Origin: an uncultured Coriobacteriia bacterium
Lineage (GTDB): Bacteria > Actinomycetota > Coriobacteriia > Coriobacteriales > QAMH01
Direction: 5' to 3'
Length of the DNA stretch: 64,000 bases
Assembly (NCBI GenBank): GCA_948466335.1
Contig: CAOKAE010000001.1
Location: 98,664 to 162,663, forward strand
Both the position numbers and the translations under genes were made by a program. Positions 44,970 to 53,817 of the stretch are shown piece by piece; position 1 is the stretch's first letter, and each line of letters opens with the position of its first letter. The notes under the pieces were generated by a model. It was given only the letters and a program-made list of their open reading frames with translations, was not told the DNA's origin and did no database searches.

Positions 44970-45932
44970 ATGATTACCACCAAGCCGTGCGAACCCGCAG
45001 TCACCAAGGTCGTCTTGCTCAAGGGAGGCAAGAGCGGCGAACGCGAGATTTCGTTGAAGTCGGGTGCCGCATGTGCCGATGCCCTGCGCGAGGAGGGATT
45101 TGACGTCGTCGAGATTGACCTTGCCGCAGACGACGCACTGCAGCAGATCGTCGCCGCACAGCCCACGGTCGTCTTCCTCGCCCTTCATGGCAAGTATGGT
45201 GAGGACGGGTGCGTTCAGGGCCTCTGCGAGCTTCTCGAGCTTCCCTACACGGGTTCTGGCGTCCTCGCGAGCGCCCTCGCCATGGACAAGGAGCGTGCCA
45301 AGGTCATGTACCAGGCGGCGGGTCTCAAGACCGCGCCGTGGGTTGTGCTGCACCCCGAAGACAAGCGCGATGCCGCTTCCATCATCGAGGAGCTGGGGGA
45401 GAAGGTCGTCGTGAAGGCGGTGCACCAGGGTTCGTCTCTGGGTGTCTTCATCGTCGAGGGCGCCACGGAGCTCGAGATGGCCATCACAGACGCGTTTACC
45501 TTTGACGACACGGTCATCGTCGAGAAGTACATCCAGGGGACCGAGACCACCGTTGCCGTGCTCGGCAACGACGAAACCGAGGCGCTTCCCGTCATCGAGA
45601 TCGTTCCGCAGGGGGACAGCACCACCTACGACTTCACGGCCAAGTATGCCGCCGGTGGTTCGAAGCACATCATTCCCGCACGCCTTGACGATCGCGTCAC
45701 GGCAGCGTGCCAGGAGATGGCGCTGCGTGCCCATAGGGCCCTGGGGTGCCGTGGTGTCTCGCGTACGGACATCTTCGTCGACGAGGAAGGCGAGTGCTGG
45801 GCCATCGAGACCAACACCTTGCCGGGCATGACGTCGACCTCGCTTCTGCCCGACACCGCGGGAACGGTGGGAATCTCCTTCGGCGCGCTGTGCCGCATGC
45901 TCGTCGAACTTGCTCTCGAAGAGCACGCGTGA
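44970..45932 (+). CDS. ddl: D-alanine--D-alanine ligase
   Basis: ATP-grasp ligase that makes the D-Ala-D-Ala end of peptidoglycan precursors. The 320 residues show LKGGKSGEREISLKSG (about 11-26), ALHGKYGEDG, LPYTGSGVLASALAMDKERAK, VVKAVHQGSSLGVF and the C-terminal IETNTLPGMTSTSLLPD. GKYGEDG carries the Tyr normally linked to D-Ala rather than D-lactate specificity. Start at 44970 follows GAGAGG. Confidence 0.95.
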   Translation: MITTKPCEPAVTKVVLLKGGKSGEREISLKSGAACADALREEGFDVVEIDLAADDALQQIVAAQPTVVFLALHGKYGEDGCVQGLCELLELPYTGSGVLASALAMDKERAKVMYQAAGLKTAPWVVLHPEDKRDAASIIEELGEKVVVKAVHQGSSLGVFIVEGATELEMAITDAFTFDDTVIVEKYIQGTETTVAVLGNDETEALPVIEIVPQGDSTTYDFTAKYAAGGSKHIIPARLDDRVTAACQEMALRAHRALGCRGVSRTDIFVDEEGECWAIETNTLPGMTSTSLLPDTAGTVGISFGALCRMLVELALEEHA

Positions 45933-45981
45933 GTTTGCTATACTAGCAACCCGCGCCGCCTGGGCGCGTCTGAATCCATGC

Positions 45982-46074
45982 GGAGGGATGTCCGAGTGGC
46001 TTAAGGAGCACGATTGGAAATCGTGTGTGCCGTTTAGAGCGGTACCTAGGGTTCAAATCCCTATCCCTCCGCCA
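45982..46074 (+). tRNA. tRNA-Ser (anticodon GGA)
   Basis: A 93-nt tRNA with long variable arm. Acceptor GGAGGGA pairs with TCCCTCC, the anticodon loop TTGGAAA gives GGA, and GCCA is encoded at the 3' end. Confidence 0.95.
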
Positions 46075-46085
46075 GCATGAACTTG

Positions 46086-46112
46086 AAGGGGTCGCAATGG
46101 CGGCCCCTTTTT
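46086..46112 (+). terminator. Rho-independent terminator of tRNA-Ser
   Basis: AAGGGGTCGC-AATG-GCGGCCCC followed by TTTTT; one mismatch in the stem. It lies 12 nt after the tRNA. Confidence 0.7.
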
Positions 46113-46304
46113 GCATCTGTTGGGTGCGTGGAGCGCGCTAGACTCGCCAGTCGATTGCACCCGAAGCTCGAAAACGCTCAGCCGCTGCGGAACTCGCGCG
46201 CAAGGGCAGCGCGCTCAGACAGTCCTCGCAAGACCGCTTCACGTTTTCTTCGCTTCTGCAATCGGGGCTTCGTCCGGAGCGCTCCCCGCTCCCAACGTGC
46301 CTTA

Positions 46305-47024
46305 TCAAATGTTTCCCAGTAAAACATCATTGAGATGGTGCTGGGCGATGGATTGGGCTTCTAGGAGGGTGGGGAGGGGTGTTGCTGGGCGGTCGGCATA
46401 GTGGTATTGCGGGAAGAAGCGGGTGAGGTGCAGCGGGATGTCCGGGTCGATACCCGCCAGCCACGCAGCCTCTTCGTCCAGCAATTCCATATCGTCGTTC
46501 ACGCCGGGGACGAGCAATGTCGTCACCTCTACGTGGGCATTCTCGTGTGCCCGTGTAATCGTGTTCTTGACGGTTTCGAGCGTGCCGCCGGTGATGTCGT
46601 AGACGTCTTGCGAGAAGCCCTTGAGGTCGATGTTGAGGGCGTCGATGAAGGGGAGGAGTTGCGCGAGCTTGTCGGGTGCTATGAGGCCGTTTGTGACCAC
46701 GACGTTGTCGAGGCCGGCCTCATGGATGACCTGTGCGCACTCGAGCACGTCGCGCCAGCGCATGAGCGGCTCGTTGTAGGTGTAGGCCAAACCGATGTTG
46801 CCCTCGCTCACGAGGGCCTGCGCCTGGTCCACGAGCTCCCTGGCGCTCATGTCGCGCACGGGGACGGCCTGCGGGTCCTCTGGCTGGGCGATGGAGTGGT
46901 TCTGGCACCAGGGGCAGTGCATCGTGCATCCCAGGCTGCCAACCGACAGAATCATCGAGCCGGGCTTGTAGCGCGCGAGCGGCTTCTTCTCGATGGGGTC
47001 AAAACCGAGCGACGTGACTTTCAT
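46305..47024 (-). CDS. AmmeMemoRadiSam system radical SAM enzyme
   Basis: A 239-residue radical SAM protein of the AmmeMemoRadiSam system (distant relative of pyruvate formate-lyase activators). The cluster motif is CTMHCPWC (about 33-40), followed by AYTYNEPLMRWRDV and ALNIDLKGFSQDVY. It is shorter than many homologues and lacks the long N-terminal region. It lies downstream of the Memo-AMMECR1 fusion gene, with a repeat-bearing gap. The chemistry and substrate of the system are unknown. Start follows GGAGG. Confidence 0.85.
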   Translation of the reverse strand: MKVTSLGFDPIEKKPLARYKPGSMILSVGSLGCTMHCPWCQNHSIAQPEDPQAVPVRDMSARELVDQAQALVSEGNIGLAYTYNEPLMRWRDVLECAQVIHEAGLDNVVVTNGLIAPDKLAQLLPFIDALNIDLKGFSQDVYDITGGTLETVKNTITRAHENAHVEVTTLLVPGVNDDMELLDEEAAWLAGIDPDIPLHLTRFFPQYHYADRPATPLPTLLEAQSIAQHHLNDVLLGNI

Positions 47025-47042
47025 GGCGCCTCCTTCGATGAT

Positions 47043-47073
47043 GGGTGTGTCAGGGGGTCAGGCACCGTGGCAC
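47043..47073. repeat. GTGCCTGACCCCCTGACAC element, half copy
   Basis: GGGTGTGTCAGGGGGTCAGG followed by CACCGTGGCAC matches one arm of the hairpin at 59349-59426 and the copy at 52632-52659. It lies upstream of the radical SAM gene. Confidence 0.7.
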
Positions 47074-47164
47074 ATGGGACAAGGGGCACCGGGGCAGACC
47101 CCCAGAAACACCCACCACGTGTAGGACCACATAGAAGCGCAGGCGCCGGGTGCCTTTCCTGGGC

Positions 47165-47248
47165 CGCGCGGTGTTGTGTGGGTGGGGGGGGGGGCTCCCC
47201 CCCGGCCCCCTTTTCCCTGCGCCCCGGGGCCCCCCCCCCCCTCCCACA
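47165..47248. repeat. G-run/C-run low-complexity inverted stretch
   Basis: A GGTGGGGGGGGGGGC-type run and a CCCCCCCCCCCCCCTCCC-type run flank a GC-rich centre, with GTGTGGG and CCCACAC at the edges, giving a large imperfect inverted repeat just after the Memo-AMMECR1 stop. Exact run lengths may be unreliable in the assembly. Confidence 0.55.
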
Positions 47249-47250
47249 CC

Positions 47251-48639
47251 TCACTCGTGACGGACGACTTCGAAGCGCTGGAGCGTGGTGCCGGGTTCGT
47301 GCGGGGAGATGCCCGCCTTGCGGCAGGCGATCTCGACCTGCTCCTCGACTGTGTCGACGCCGTCGAGCATGGGCAGGAGCAGCCCGCGCCGCCCCCCGTT
47401 GCTCACGATGACGCCGTAGCGCTGGGGGTCGAGCTCGTCGGTCGAGTCGATGTCCTCCGCCTCACCCAGCACGTCGACGCTAGTCTCGAGCTGGTCGAGT
47501 TCGTCGGGGCGCACGGGGTCGAAGCGCGGGTCCTCGCTGCAGGCGGAGATGCCGTTGCGGATGATCTCGTCGGCGATGCAGGGGGTCACGGGGCCGATGG
47601 TGCCGATGCAGCCACGCAGGCGGCCGTGCTCGTGCAGCGATACGAAGACACCGGCGCGCTGCGTGAGCATGTCGTCGGGCAGGCCGTCGGGACGGGGGAG
47701 GGGCGTATGCTCGCGCACGAAGTGCTCGACGCTTGCGCGGGCCAACGTGACGTATGCGTCCTCGTCCGCCCGCGCGGCCTGTACGCGGGCGCGCTGCTCG
47801 TCTTCGTAGCGCGCGCCAAAACGTCGCGCGTCGTCGTCACCCGTCACGATGAACGAGGCGACGGCATAACCCACGCCAAAGGGGCCCTCGTACGACAGGA
47901 GACGCGCGTCGACGCTCTTGCCGTCCAAGGCCCCCGCCATGATCTGGAACGAACGTAGGCCGCATTCGGCAGCCTTATCGCAGAAGCCCTCGTCGAAGCC
48001 CAGGATACGCAGAAAGTCGCCCTGGGCCATCGCCTCGGTGATCTGCCCGTCGAAGACGGGACCTTCGGCCGCGAAGCCGTAGGGGCCGTCATGGGTGAGC
48101 TTGTGGGAGAGGTCCCCGCTCGCGACGAGCACGGCGCGACGGTCAATTTCCTCGACCGCCTGGGCGATGATTTGGCCGAGATGGTAATGCTCGAGGGGAC
48201 CGTAGCCCGACAGGCCGATACGCACCACTTCGTAATCGCGGTAGAACTTGTCGACGAAGTAGAGCGGGATGTAGGTCCCATGGTCAATGGACGGGTCACG
48301 CTCGCCCTCGGTACCGGCGGGGAAGTCTTCCGCCGCGGCAAGCGTCGAGATGCGATTGGCGAGCTCGGTGTCGTAAGTGCACGTGAGGTCCGTGTCCGGT
48401 GCGTCGAAGCGACGCATGTCACCGTGGGCGGACGTTCCCGGAGAGATATGGAAGGAGTCGCGGTATGCCGTGGCATGGGGCGAAGTCACGATGATGGTCT
48501 GGGGCTCGAGCGCGGCAATCTGGCGCGCCACCTCGTCATAGGAATCGATAGTTGCCCGGATGAGCTCCTCTTTGCCGCGACCGACGGCCGGGATGATGAG
48601 CGGAGGGTGTGGGACGACGAACGCTGCCTGGAGTGCCAT
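47251..48639 (-). CDS. Memo-like/AMMECR1 fusion protein (AmmeMemoRadiSam)
   Basis: A 462-residue fusion. Residues about 1-270 resemble class III extradiol dioxygenase/Memo proteins (VVPHPPLIIPAVGRGKEE, TSPHATAYRD, VASGDLSHKL and a conserved GFDEGFCDKA-like end). Residues about 285-462 form an AMMECR1 domain with RLRGCIGTIGPV, ISACSEDPRFDPVRPDEL and GRRGLLLPMLDGVDT. Together with the adjacent radical SAM gene the three parts of the system are complete. The Memo half carries His residues in the expected metal-site positions. Start follows AAGGAGGT. Confidence 0.87.
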   Translation of the reverse strand: MALQAAFVVPHPPLIIPAVGRGKEELIRATIDSYDEVARQIAALEPQTIIVTSPHATAYRDSFHISPGTSAHGDMRRFDAPDTDLTCTYDTELANRISTLAAAEDFPAGTEGERDPSIDHGTYIPLYFVDKFYRDYEVVRIGLSGYGPLEHYHLGQIIAQAVEEIDRRAVLVASGDLSHKLTHDGPYGFAAEGPVFDGQITEAMAQGDFLRILGFDEGFCDKAAECGLRSFQIMAGALDGKSVDARLLSYEGPFGVGYAVASFIVTGDDDARRFGARYEDEQRARVQAARADEDAYVTLARASVEHFVREHTPLPRPDGLPDDMLTQRAGVFVSLHEHGRLRGCIGTIGPVTPCIADEIIRNGISACSEDPRFDPVRPDELDQLETSVDVLGEAEDIDSTDELDPQRYGVIVSNGGRRGLLLPMLDGVDTVEEQVEIACRKAGISPHEPGTTLQRFEVVRHE

Positions 48640-48699
48640 GGGAAACCTCCTTGCGCGAGATGTGTGGGAGGGAGCCGCACGCTCACCTCTACAAACATT

Positions 48700-49983
48700 C
48701 TACTGCGGGTTATTGTCCCCTGTGTCCTGCTTCGCGGAATCATCATCTCCGCCGCTAGGGACATTGTCCTCGGACGTTTTCTTGTCCTTCTCGTGATGCA
48801 GGTCGCCCTCGATGTCCTTGATGAGCTTGGGCATCGTGTGGCCCTTCTTGGGCTTGGGCAGCTGGAACAGCACGCCGTCTGCGGTCGCGATCTTCTTGCC
48901 CGTGATGAGTTCGTAGTAGGCGATGAAGATGCCCTGCAGCGCGCCGACGATGGGAATCGAGAGGAGCATGCCCGGGATGCCGCCCAGGGCGCTGCCCACG
49001 AGAATCGCCACGAGGATGAGCGCGGGGTAGACGTTGACGGAGCTCTTCATGAGCTTGGGCGAGATGATGTTACCGATGACGTTGTTGATGACCATGTTGA
49101 CCACGATCGAGATGATGCAGACGAGCGGCGAGACGAAGAGCGCGATGATCGCGACCACGGCGCAGGAGACCATGGGGCCGATGTAGGGCACGAAGTACAG
49201 GATGCCGCAGAGGAAGCCCAGGACCACGGAGTAGGGGATGCCGAGGATGAGGAAGGCAAGCCAGCTCGCCACGCCCGTGATGAGGGCACAAAGGATGGTT
49301 GACTTTGCCCATCCGTAGACCGCGGTGCCAAAGGCGTTGGTGACGACGTCGATGTCGTCATGGTATTTGTCGGGGACGAGGCCTCGCACCTCTCGGGAGA
49401 GGACCGGGAGGTCGAGAAGAATCCAGAACGAGCAGATGAACGAGATGAAGGTGATGAGGATGACGTTGCCCGCGCTCACGATGCCGCCCATGACGCCGTT
49501 TGCCAGGCCGCTGGCCAACGAACCGGCCTGGTCGCGGATGAAGGAGCCCACCTGGCGCACGAGCTGGTTGATGCTCTCGCCGTCGACGAGGGTGGAGGAA
49601 GCAGACGTGCTGGTGATGAACACCTGGATTTCGGAGAGGTATGTGGGAAGTTGCTGGGAGAACGACGTAAGCTGCGAAACGAGGGCGGGGATGACCGCCA
49701 TGATGCAACCGATTATGACGGCGATGATGAGCAGGAAGGCGATGGTCGTGCCACCCCAGCGCGGGATGCCGTGTCTCTGTAGCTTGTTGACGAAGCCGTG
49801 CAGCAGGAAGACGAGCAGCGCGGTCACGATGACGACGGCGACCGCCTGCCAGATGATTCCGGCGATGTAGAGCAGGATGCCGATGATGATGCAGATTCCG
49901 ACGATGGCCCACGCCTTGAATGCGCGCAGACGCCACTTTGCCTCGACGGTCTCATTGGGTTCGGTGTCCATCGGGTTGTTCAT
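48700..49983 (-). CDS. AI-2E family transporter
   Basis: A 427-residue membrane protein of the AI-2E/PerM family (UPF0118). About seven to eight helices are visible; the conserved part is ILGIPYSVVLGFLCGILYFVPYIGPMVS followed by NNVIGNIISPKLMKSS and LVAILVGSALGGIPGMLLSIP. The C-terminal ~60 residues are hydrophilic and acidic. Members include Na+/H+ antiporters and the TqsA AI-2 exporter; substrate cannot be assigned here. Confidence 0.88.
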   Translation of the reverse strand: MNNPMDTEPNETVEAKWRLRAFKAWAIVGICIIIGILLYIAGIIWQAVAVVIVTALLVFLLHGFVNKLQRHGIPRWGGTTIAFLLIIAVIIGCIMAVIPALVSQLTSFSQQLPTYLSEIQVFITSTSASSTLVDGESINQLVRQVGSFIRDQAGSLASGLANGVMGGIVSAGNVILITFISFICSFWILLDLPVLSREVRGLVPDKYHDDIDVVTNAFGTAVYGWAKSTILCALITGVASWLAFLILGIPYSVVLGFLCGILYFVPYIGPMVSCAVVAIIALFVSPLVCIISIVVNMVINNVIGNIISPKLMKSSVNVYPALILVAILVGSALGGIPGMLLSIPIVGALQGIFIAYYELITGKKIATADGVLFQLPKPKKGHTMPKLIKDIEGDLHHEKDKKTSEDNVPSGGDDDSAKQDTGDNNPQ

Positions 49984-50008
49984 GGCGACTTCTATCTGCG
50001 AGAGAACC

Positions 50009-50101
50009 TGGCGGAGGAGGAGGGATTCGAACCCTCGTACCCGGGGTTACCGGGTAAACGGTTTTCGAGACCGCCGCATTCAACCACTCTGCCACCCCTC
50101 C
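50009..50101 (-). tRNA. tRNA-Ser (anticodon CGA)
   Basis: A 93-nt tRNA with long variable arm. It begins GGAGGGGTGGCAGAGTGGTT, has anticodon loop TCTCGAAAA giving CGA, and encodes GCCA. Confidence 0.94.
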
Positions 50102-50258
50102 GCATTCGGCCCCGTGTGGGTGCGGGGGTGATTATAGCGCAAGACATCCCCGCCTGCCCGGAAATTGCGAGGTTGGCTCGCATCGCGCCAAAACGTATAC
50201 TCTCGTTGAATGGAAACGATCGAGACGCCGCATCATGGCGTTCACGCAAGGAGATGCA

Positions 50259-50792
50259 ATGACAGACCAGGAAAACCTCGAGATGGACGACATCCTCGAG
50301 CGCATCACGTTCTACAGCCTCGACACCGCCCAGGCAAAGCTCGAGGAGGGCGAGGAGCTCACCCCGTTCACGGTCATCGTGGATGGTGACCAGATGTTCG
50401 AGGAGAACTTTCCCGGGGATGACGTGACGAGCTGCCGCCATGCCGCGGAATCCAACGTCAAGTCGTCGAGCGCGTTCTCGTCACACTACGCCTTCTGCTA
50501 CGACGGCTTTCTCATGACCGATGACGGCCAGCTCGACGCGATCATCGTCGAATGCGCCACGACCGAGATGGACAAGGCCTACGTCATCGCTCGCCTGTAC
50601 CGACAGGAGGGGGATGCCCTCGTGTTCGAGGAGACGCCCGCCTACGTGGATGACATCGACACCTTCTATGACCTCGCTGCCGTCCGTGCCGCCAAGGCGC
50701 GCGCCGAGGTGCTTGCCAAGGAGGGCAACGAGATGGAAGAGATCCAGCAGCGCATCCAGAGCCTGCTGGCCGGTGACGGCTCCAAGGAGTAG
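50259..50792 (+). CDS. Hypothetical acidic cytosolic protein
   Basis: Not recognised. The 177-residue product has no signal or membrane segment, is acidic, and appears alpha/beta with a helical C-terminus (about 140-175). The start at 50259 follows AAGGAGATG. It is 26 nt upstream of a DUF4013-like membrane protein gene, so it may be in one operon with it and the methyltransferase. Confidence 0.6.
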   Translation: MTDQENLEMDDILERITFYSLDTAQAKLEEGEELTPFTVIVDGDQMFEENFPGDDVTSCRHAAESNVKSSSAFSSHYAFCYDGFLMTDDGQLDAIIVECATTEMDKAYVIARLYRQEGDALVFEETPAYVDDIDTFYDLAAVRAAKARAEVLAKEGNEMEEIQQRIQSLLAGDGSKE

Positions 50793-50818
50793 CCGTCACG
50801 AGAGGTGGCAGGTGCGCG

Positions 50819-51805
50819 ATGAAGACGCTCAACACATACATGGACCGCGCGTGGAACGACCTGGCCACCGACGACGACTGGTGGAAGGCGACCCTCGTCC
50901 TCGGCCTCATGAATTGCGTGCCCATCATCGGGCAGATCATCATGTTCGGGTACCTGTTTGACTGGGCGAAGGAAGCTGCCTGGGGCATGCATACGCCGCT
51001 GTCGCGCAAGTTGGGCGATCTTGGCCGTTGCGCTCGCTATGGCTTTCTCGCGCTTTGGGTCATGCTCATCTGGGTTGCCCCCGTCGTGATCATCGGGCTC
51101 CTGTTGGGCCTCGTTCCGGTGGTCGGGTCCATCCTGCGCTTTCTCGTGGAGCTCTTCGCGGTCTTTGTCGCTGCGCTCGCCGCAGCCGGAGCGTTTCGCA
51201 GCGTCATCTACGAGCGCGTGCTTCCCGGTCTGCAAGTGAAGCGCGTCTTCATGATGTTTCGACGGGATCCGGGAGGATTCGGCCAGGCGTTCTGCGTCAT
51301 CCTGCTGGTGATTCCGCTGCTTGCCGCCGCCTTGTTCATCGTGCTGTTGCCGACGATTCCCTTCATCAACGTCATCGCTTCGGTGGCCACGACAGCGGTG
51401 CTGGGAACTGATCTCGTACCCCTGGCGCTGCTGGGCGTGATCACGATCGTGGTGGCGCTCATCGTGTGGGTTGCCGGCGCGCTCGTGAGCGCGTTCATCT
51501 CGGCGCTCTACATGCGCTCCCTCGGTTATTGGATGGAGCAGTTCAGGCCCGATACCTGGCGTTCTCCTTCCGCACCCATGCCCTTCGAGGTCGAGATGGC
51601 CGCCGAGAAGGAGGCCAGGCGCGAGGCCAAGGCGGCTGCGAAGGCGGCCAAGAAGAAGCACGCGAAGCCCGAGGCTCCGGCAGGGGATGCGGAAAATGCC
51701 GAGCAGCAGGCCACGACGCAGGCCGAGGTAACCGAACGCATCGAGGATGCGACGCCGGATGGCGATGCCGCTCCCGATGACGACGCAGGCCAGGAGCGGC
51801 AATGA
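50819..51805 (+). CDS. DUF4013-like multi-pass membrane protein
   Basis: A 328-residue membrane protein with five to six hydrophobic segments (about residues 25-240), beginning WNDLATDDDWWKATLVLGLMNCVPIIGQIIMFGYLFDW, which fits DUF4013. The C-terminal ~75 residues form an Ala/Lys/Glu-rich charged tail. It overlaps the methyltransferase gene by 4 nt (ATGA). Function unknown. Confidence 0.68.
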   Translation: MKTLNTYMDRAWNDLATDDDWWKATLVLGLMNCVPIIGQIIMFGYLFDWAKEAAWGMHTPLSRKLGDLGRCARYGFLALWVMLIWVAPVVIIGLLLGLVPVVGSILRFLVELFAVFVAALAAAGAFRSVIYERVLPGLQVKRVFMMFRRDPGGFGQAFCVILLVIPLLAAALFIVLLPTIPFINVIASVATTAVLGTDLVPLALLGVITIVVALIVWVAGALVSAFISALYMRSLGYWMEQFRPDTWRSPSAPMPFEVEMAAEKEARREAKAAAKAAKKKHAKPEAPAGDAENAEQQATTQAEVTERIEDATPDGDAAPDDDAGQERQ

Positions 51806-52620
51806 CAATCGATATCGACTGGGCCGCCGCCTGGAAGGAAGAGCAGCGGCGCAGGAACCATCCCGATGATGCGCGGCAATGGAACGAGCGGGCTCGGGGC
51901 TACGCCAAGGTCGCGGGCACGAGTCCCTATGCGAAGACGTTTATCGAGCGCGCCGGTATCGAGGAGGGTGACACGATCCTCGACATGGGCTGCGGCTCGG
52001 GCGCCCTCTCGTTGCCACTTGCGCAGGCTGGCCACGAGGTCTATGCCTGCGACTTCGCGCAGGGCATGCTCGACGTGCTCATGGACCAGGCGTTTCGTCT
52101 GGGCGTTGCCGAGCACATCCATCCCATGCTGCTGGCTTGGGATGACGATTGGGAGCGAGCGGGGGTTCCCCTGTGCGATGCCGCGCTTGCCTCGCGCTCC
52201 ATCGCCACGGCAGACATGGAGGCCGCGCTGGTCAAGCTCGACGCCCACGCGCGCCGTCGCGTGTGCATTACCCTGACGACGGGCCTCTCGCCACGTGTCG
52301 ACCCCGTCTTGCTCGAGGCCATTGGCCGCGAGCAGCCGCGATATCCCGATTGCATGTTCGCCTTCAACATGCTGTGGGGCCTGGGCGAGCGCCCGGAGCT
52401 CTCCTATATCGACAGCTCGCGCGAGAGCCGCTTCCCGAGCTTCGCCGCGGCCATCGAAAAGAACGCCGCGCTCATGAGCGTGACATCCGAGGAGCGGGCG
52501 CTCCTCGTGGCGTATTCGGAACGGCACCTGCATGAAAAGCATGACGATGCCGGTGAAGTGTACTGGGAGTACGATCACCAGCGCGTGACCCCCTGGGCGT
52601 TCATTGCCTGGGATAAGTAG
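51802..52620 (+). CDS. Class I SAM-dependent methyltransferase
   Basis: A 272-residue methyltransferase. Motif I is ILDMGCGSGALSLPLAQAGHEV (about 53-74), followed by ACDFAQGMLDVL and a motif IV region CDAALASRSI. The N-terminus (WNERARGYAK) resembles small-molecule or metal/thiol methyltransferases. Substrate unknown. It is translationally coupled to the DUF4013-like gene. Confidence 0.78.
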   Translation: MTIDIDWAAAWKEEQRRRNHPDDARQWNERARGYAKVAGTSPYAKTFIERAGIEEGDTILDMGCGSGALSLPLAQAGHEVYACDFAQGMLDVLMDQAFRLGVAEHIHPMLLAWDDDWERAGVPLCDAALASRSIATADMEAALVKLDAHARRRVCITLTTGLSPRVDPVLLEAIGREQPRYPDCMFAFNMLWGLGERPELSYIDSSRESRFPSFAAAIEKNAALMSVTSEERALLVAYSERHLHEKHDDAGEVYWEYDHQRVTPWAFIAWDK

Positions 52621-52631
52621 GCGTCGATGGA

Positions 52632-52659
52632 CCACGGTGCCTGACCCCCTGACACATCC
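52632..52659. repeat. GTGCCTGACCCCCTGACAC element, half copy
   Basis: CCACGGTGCCTGACCCCCTG plus ACACATCC, directly after the methyltransferase stop and before tRNA-Glu. Opposite in orientation to the copy at 47043. Confidence 0.7.
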
Positions 52660-52703
52660 GTTTGCCAATCGGCGGTTTTATGGCATAATGACCGAACTGT
52701 TCT

Positions 52704-52779
52704 GTCCCCATCGTCTAGCGGTTAGGACGTCGGCCCTTCAAGCCGAAGATCGCGGGTTCGAATCCCGCTGGGGGCGCCA
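52704..52779 (+). tRNA. tRNA-Glu (anticodon TTC)
   Basis: A 76-nt tRNA starting GTCCCCATCGTCTAGCGG. The anticodon loop CCTTCAA gives TTC. The acceptor stem has one T-G pair and CCA is encoded. Confidence 0.94.
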
Positions 52780-52789
52780 TCAAACGTAC

Positions 52790-52826
52790 GGGTCCGCCAT
52801 GGTGTTGAGCGGGCCCTTTTTGTTTT
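52790..52826 (+). terminator. Rho-independent terminator of tRNA-Glu
   Basis: GGGTCCGC and GCGGGCCC arms are followed by TTTTTGTTTT. Confidence 0.7.
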
Positions 52827-52847
52827 CGTCGTGAGGAGCGCGTCATC

Positions 52848-53675
52848 ATGGAACATGTCATCACGAAGACCCACGTCGACGAGGCCGCCGCGTACGTGCG
52901 CACGCGCGCGTCTGTCGAGGAGGGCGCTCTCGCCCTCGTGCTGGGCAGCGGCCTGGGTGGTTTGGCCGCGGCTATCGAGGACGGGGTCTGCATCGACTAT
53001 GCTGACGTCCCGCACATGGTGCCGTCGACGGCTCCGGACCACGCGGGTCGCTTCGTCATCGGCACGATTGCCGGACGCCAGGTCATATGCATGCAGGGGC
53101 GTCTGCACGCCTACGAGGGCAATTCCCCCCAGCAGATCGCGTTTCCCATCTGTCTCATGGGCGCACTGGGGGCAACGGAGCTCGTGGTGACGAACGCGGC
53201 TGGCGGCATCAACGTCGCGTTTGGCGTTGGTGACCTCATGCTCATCGAGGACCACATCAACCTGCTGGGGGCAAACCCCCTTGCCGCACCGGACGAACCG
53301 GAGCTCTTCCCCCGCTTCTTCGACATGACCCAGGCCTATTCCCCGGCCTTGCGCACGCGTGCGCGCGAAGCCGCGGCATCTTGTGGCATCGAGTTGCGAG
53401 AGGGCGTCTACATCGCGACGTTGGGGCCATCGTTCGAGACACCGGCCGAGATACGGGCGTTTCGCACGTTGGGCGCCGATGCGGTGGGCATGTCGACGGT
53501 GTTCGAGGTAACTGCCGCGCGGGCGATGGGCATGGAGGTGCTGGGAATCTCGATGATCTCGAATCCCGCGGCCGGCGTGTTCGACGAGCCGCTGAGCATC
53601 GATGACGTGTACATCGCCGCCCGTCAGGCCACTCACAAGCTCGAGGAGCTTCTGCTTGCCTACGTCGCGGAGTAG
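52848..53675 (+). CDS. punA: Purine nucleoside phosphorylase
   Basis: Trimeric-type PNP that converts purine nucleosides plus phosphate to free base and ribose-1-phosphate in salvage. The 275 residues show the phosphate loop LVLGSGLGGLA, MQGRLHAYEG, VTNAAGGINV, LGPSFETPAEIRAFRTLGADAVGMSTV and SNPAAG with the base-binding Asn. Length fits the family. It stands alone after tRNA-Glu. Confidence 0.94.
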   Translation: MEHVITKTHVDEAAAYVRTRASVEEGALALVLGSGLGGLAAAIEDGVCIDYADVPHMVPSTAPDHAGRFVIGTIAGRQVICMQGRLHAYEGNSPQQIAFPICLMGALGATELVVTNAAGGINVAFGVGDLMLIEDHINLLGANPLAAPDEPELFPRFFDMTQAYSPALRTRAREAAASCGIELREGVYIATLGPSFETPAEIRAFRTLGADAVGMSTVFEVTAARAMGMEVLGISMISNPAAGVFDEPLSIDDVYIAARQATHKLEELLLAYVAE

Positions 53676-53817
53676 GGGAGCGACCATCGTTTGTCTCGAT
53701 TCGGGAACGGGATGGCTACGCGCCGTCCAAGTTTCTTGTGGAGGCTCGGGCGAACGGTTATGGTTACTGCGGTAAGTTGTCTATAATGAGGTTATGCCTT
53801 TCGAAGGGAGGTGCGCA

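Noticed and set aside
44886..45926. Long N-terminal extension of rlmN
   Set aside because: The extension runs antisense through ddl; RlmN similarity begins at 44885, where a ribosome binding site is present.
46115..46304. Possible small gene between tRNA-Ser and the radical SAM gene
   Set aside because: Open frames here lack a start site and any recognisable protein; composition is ordinary intergenic.
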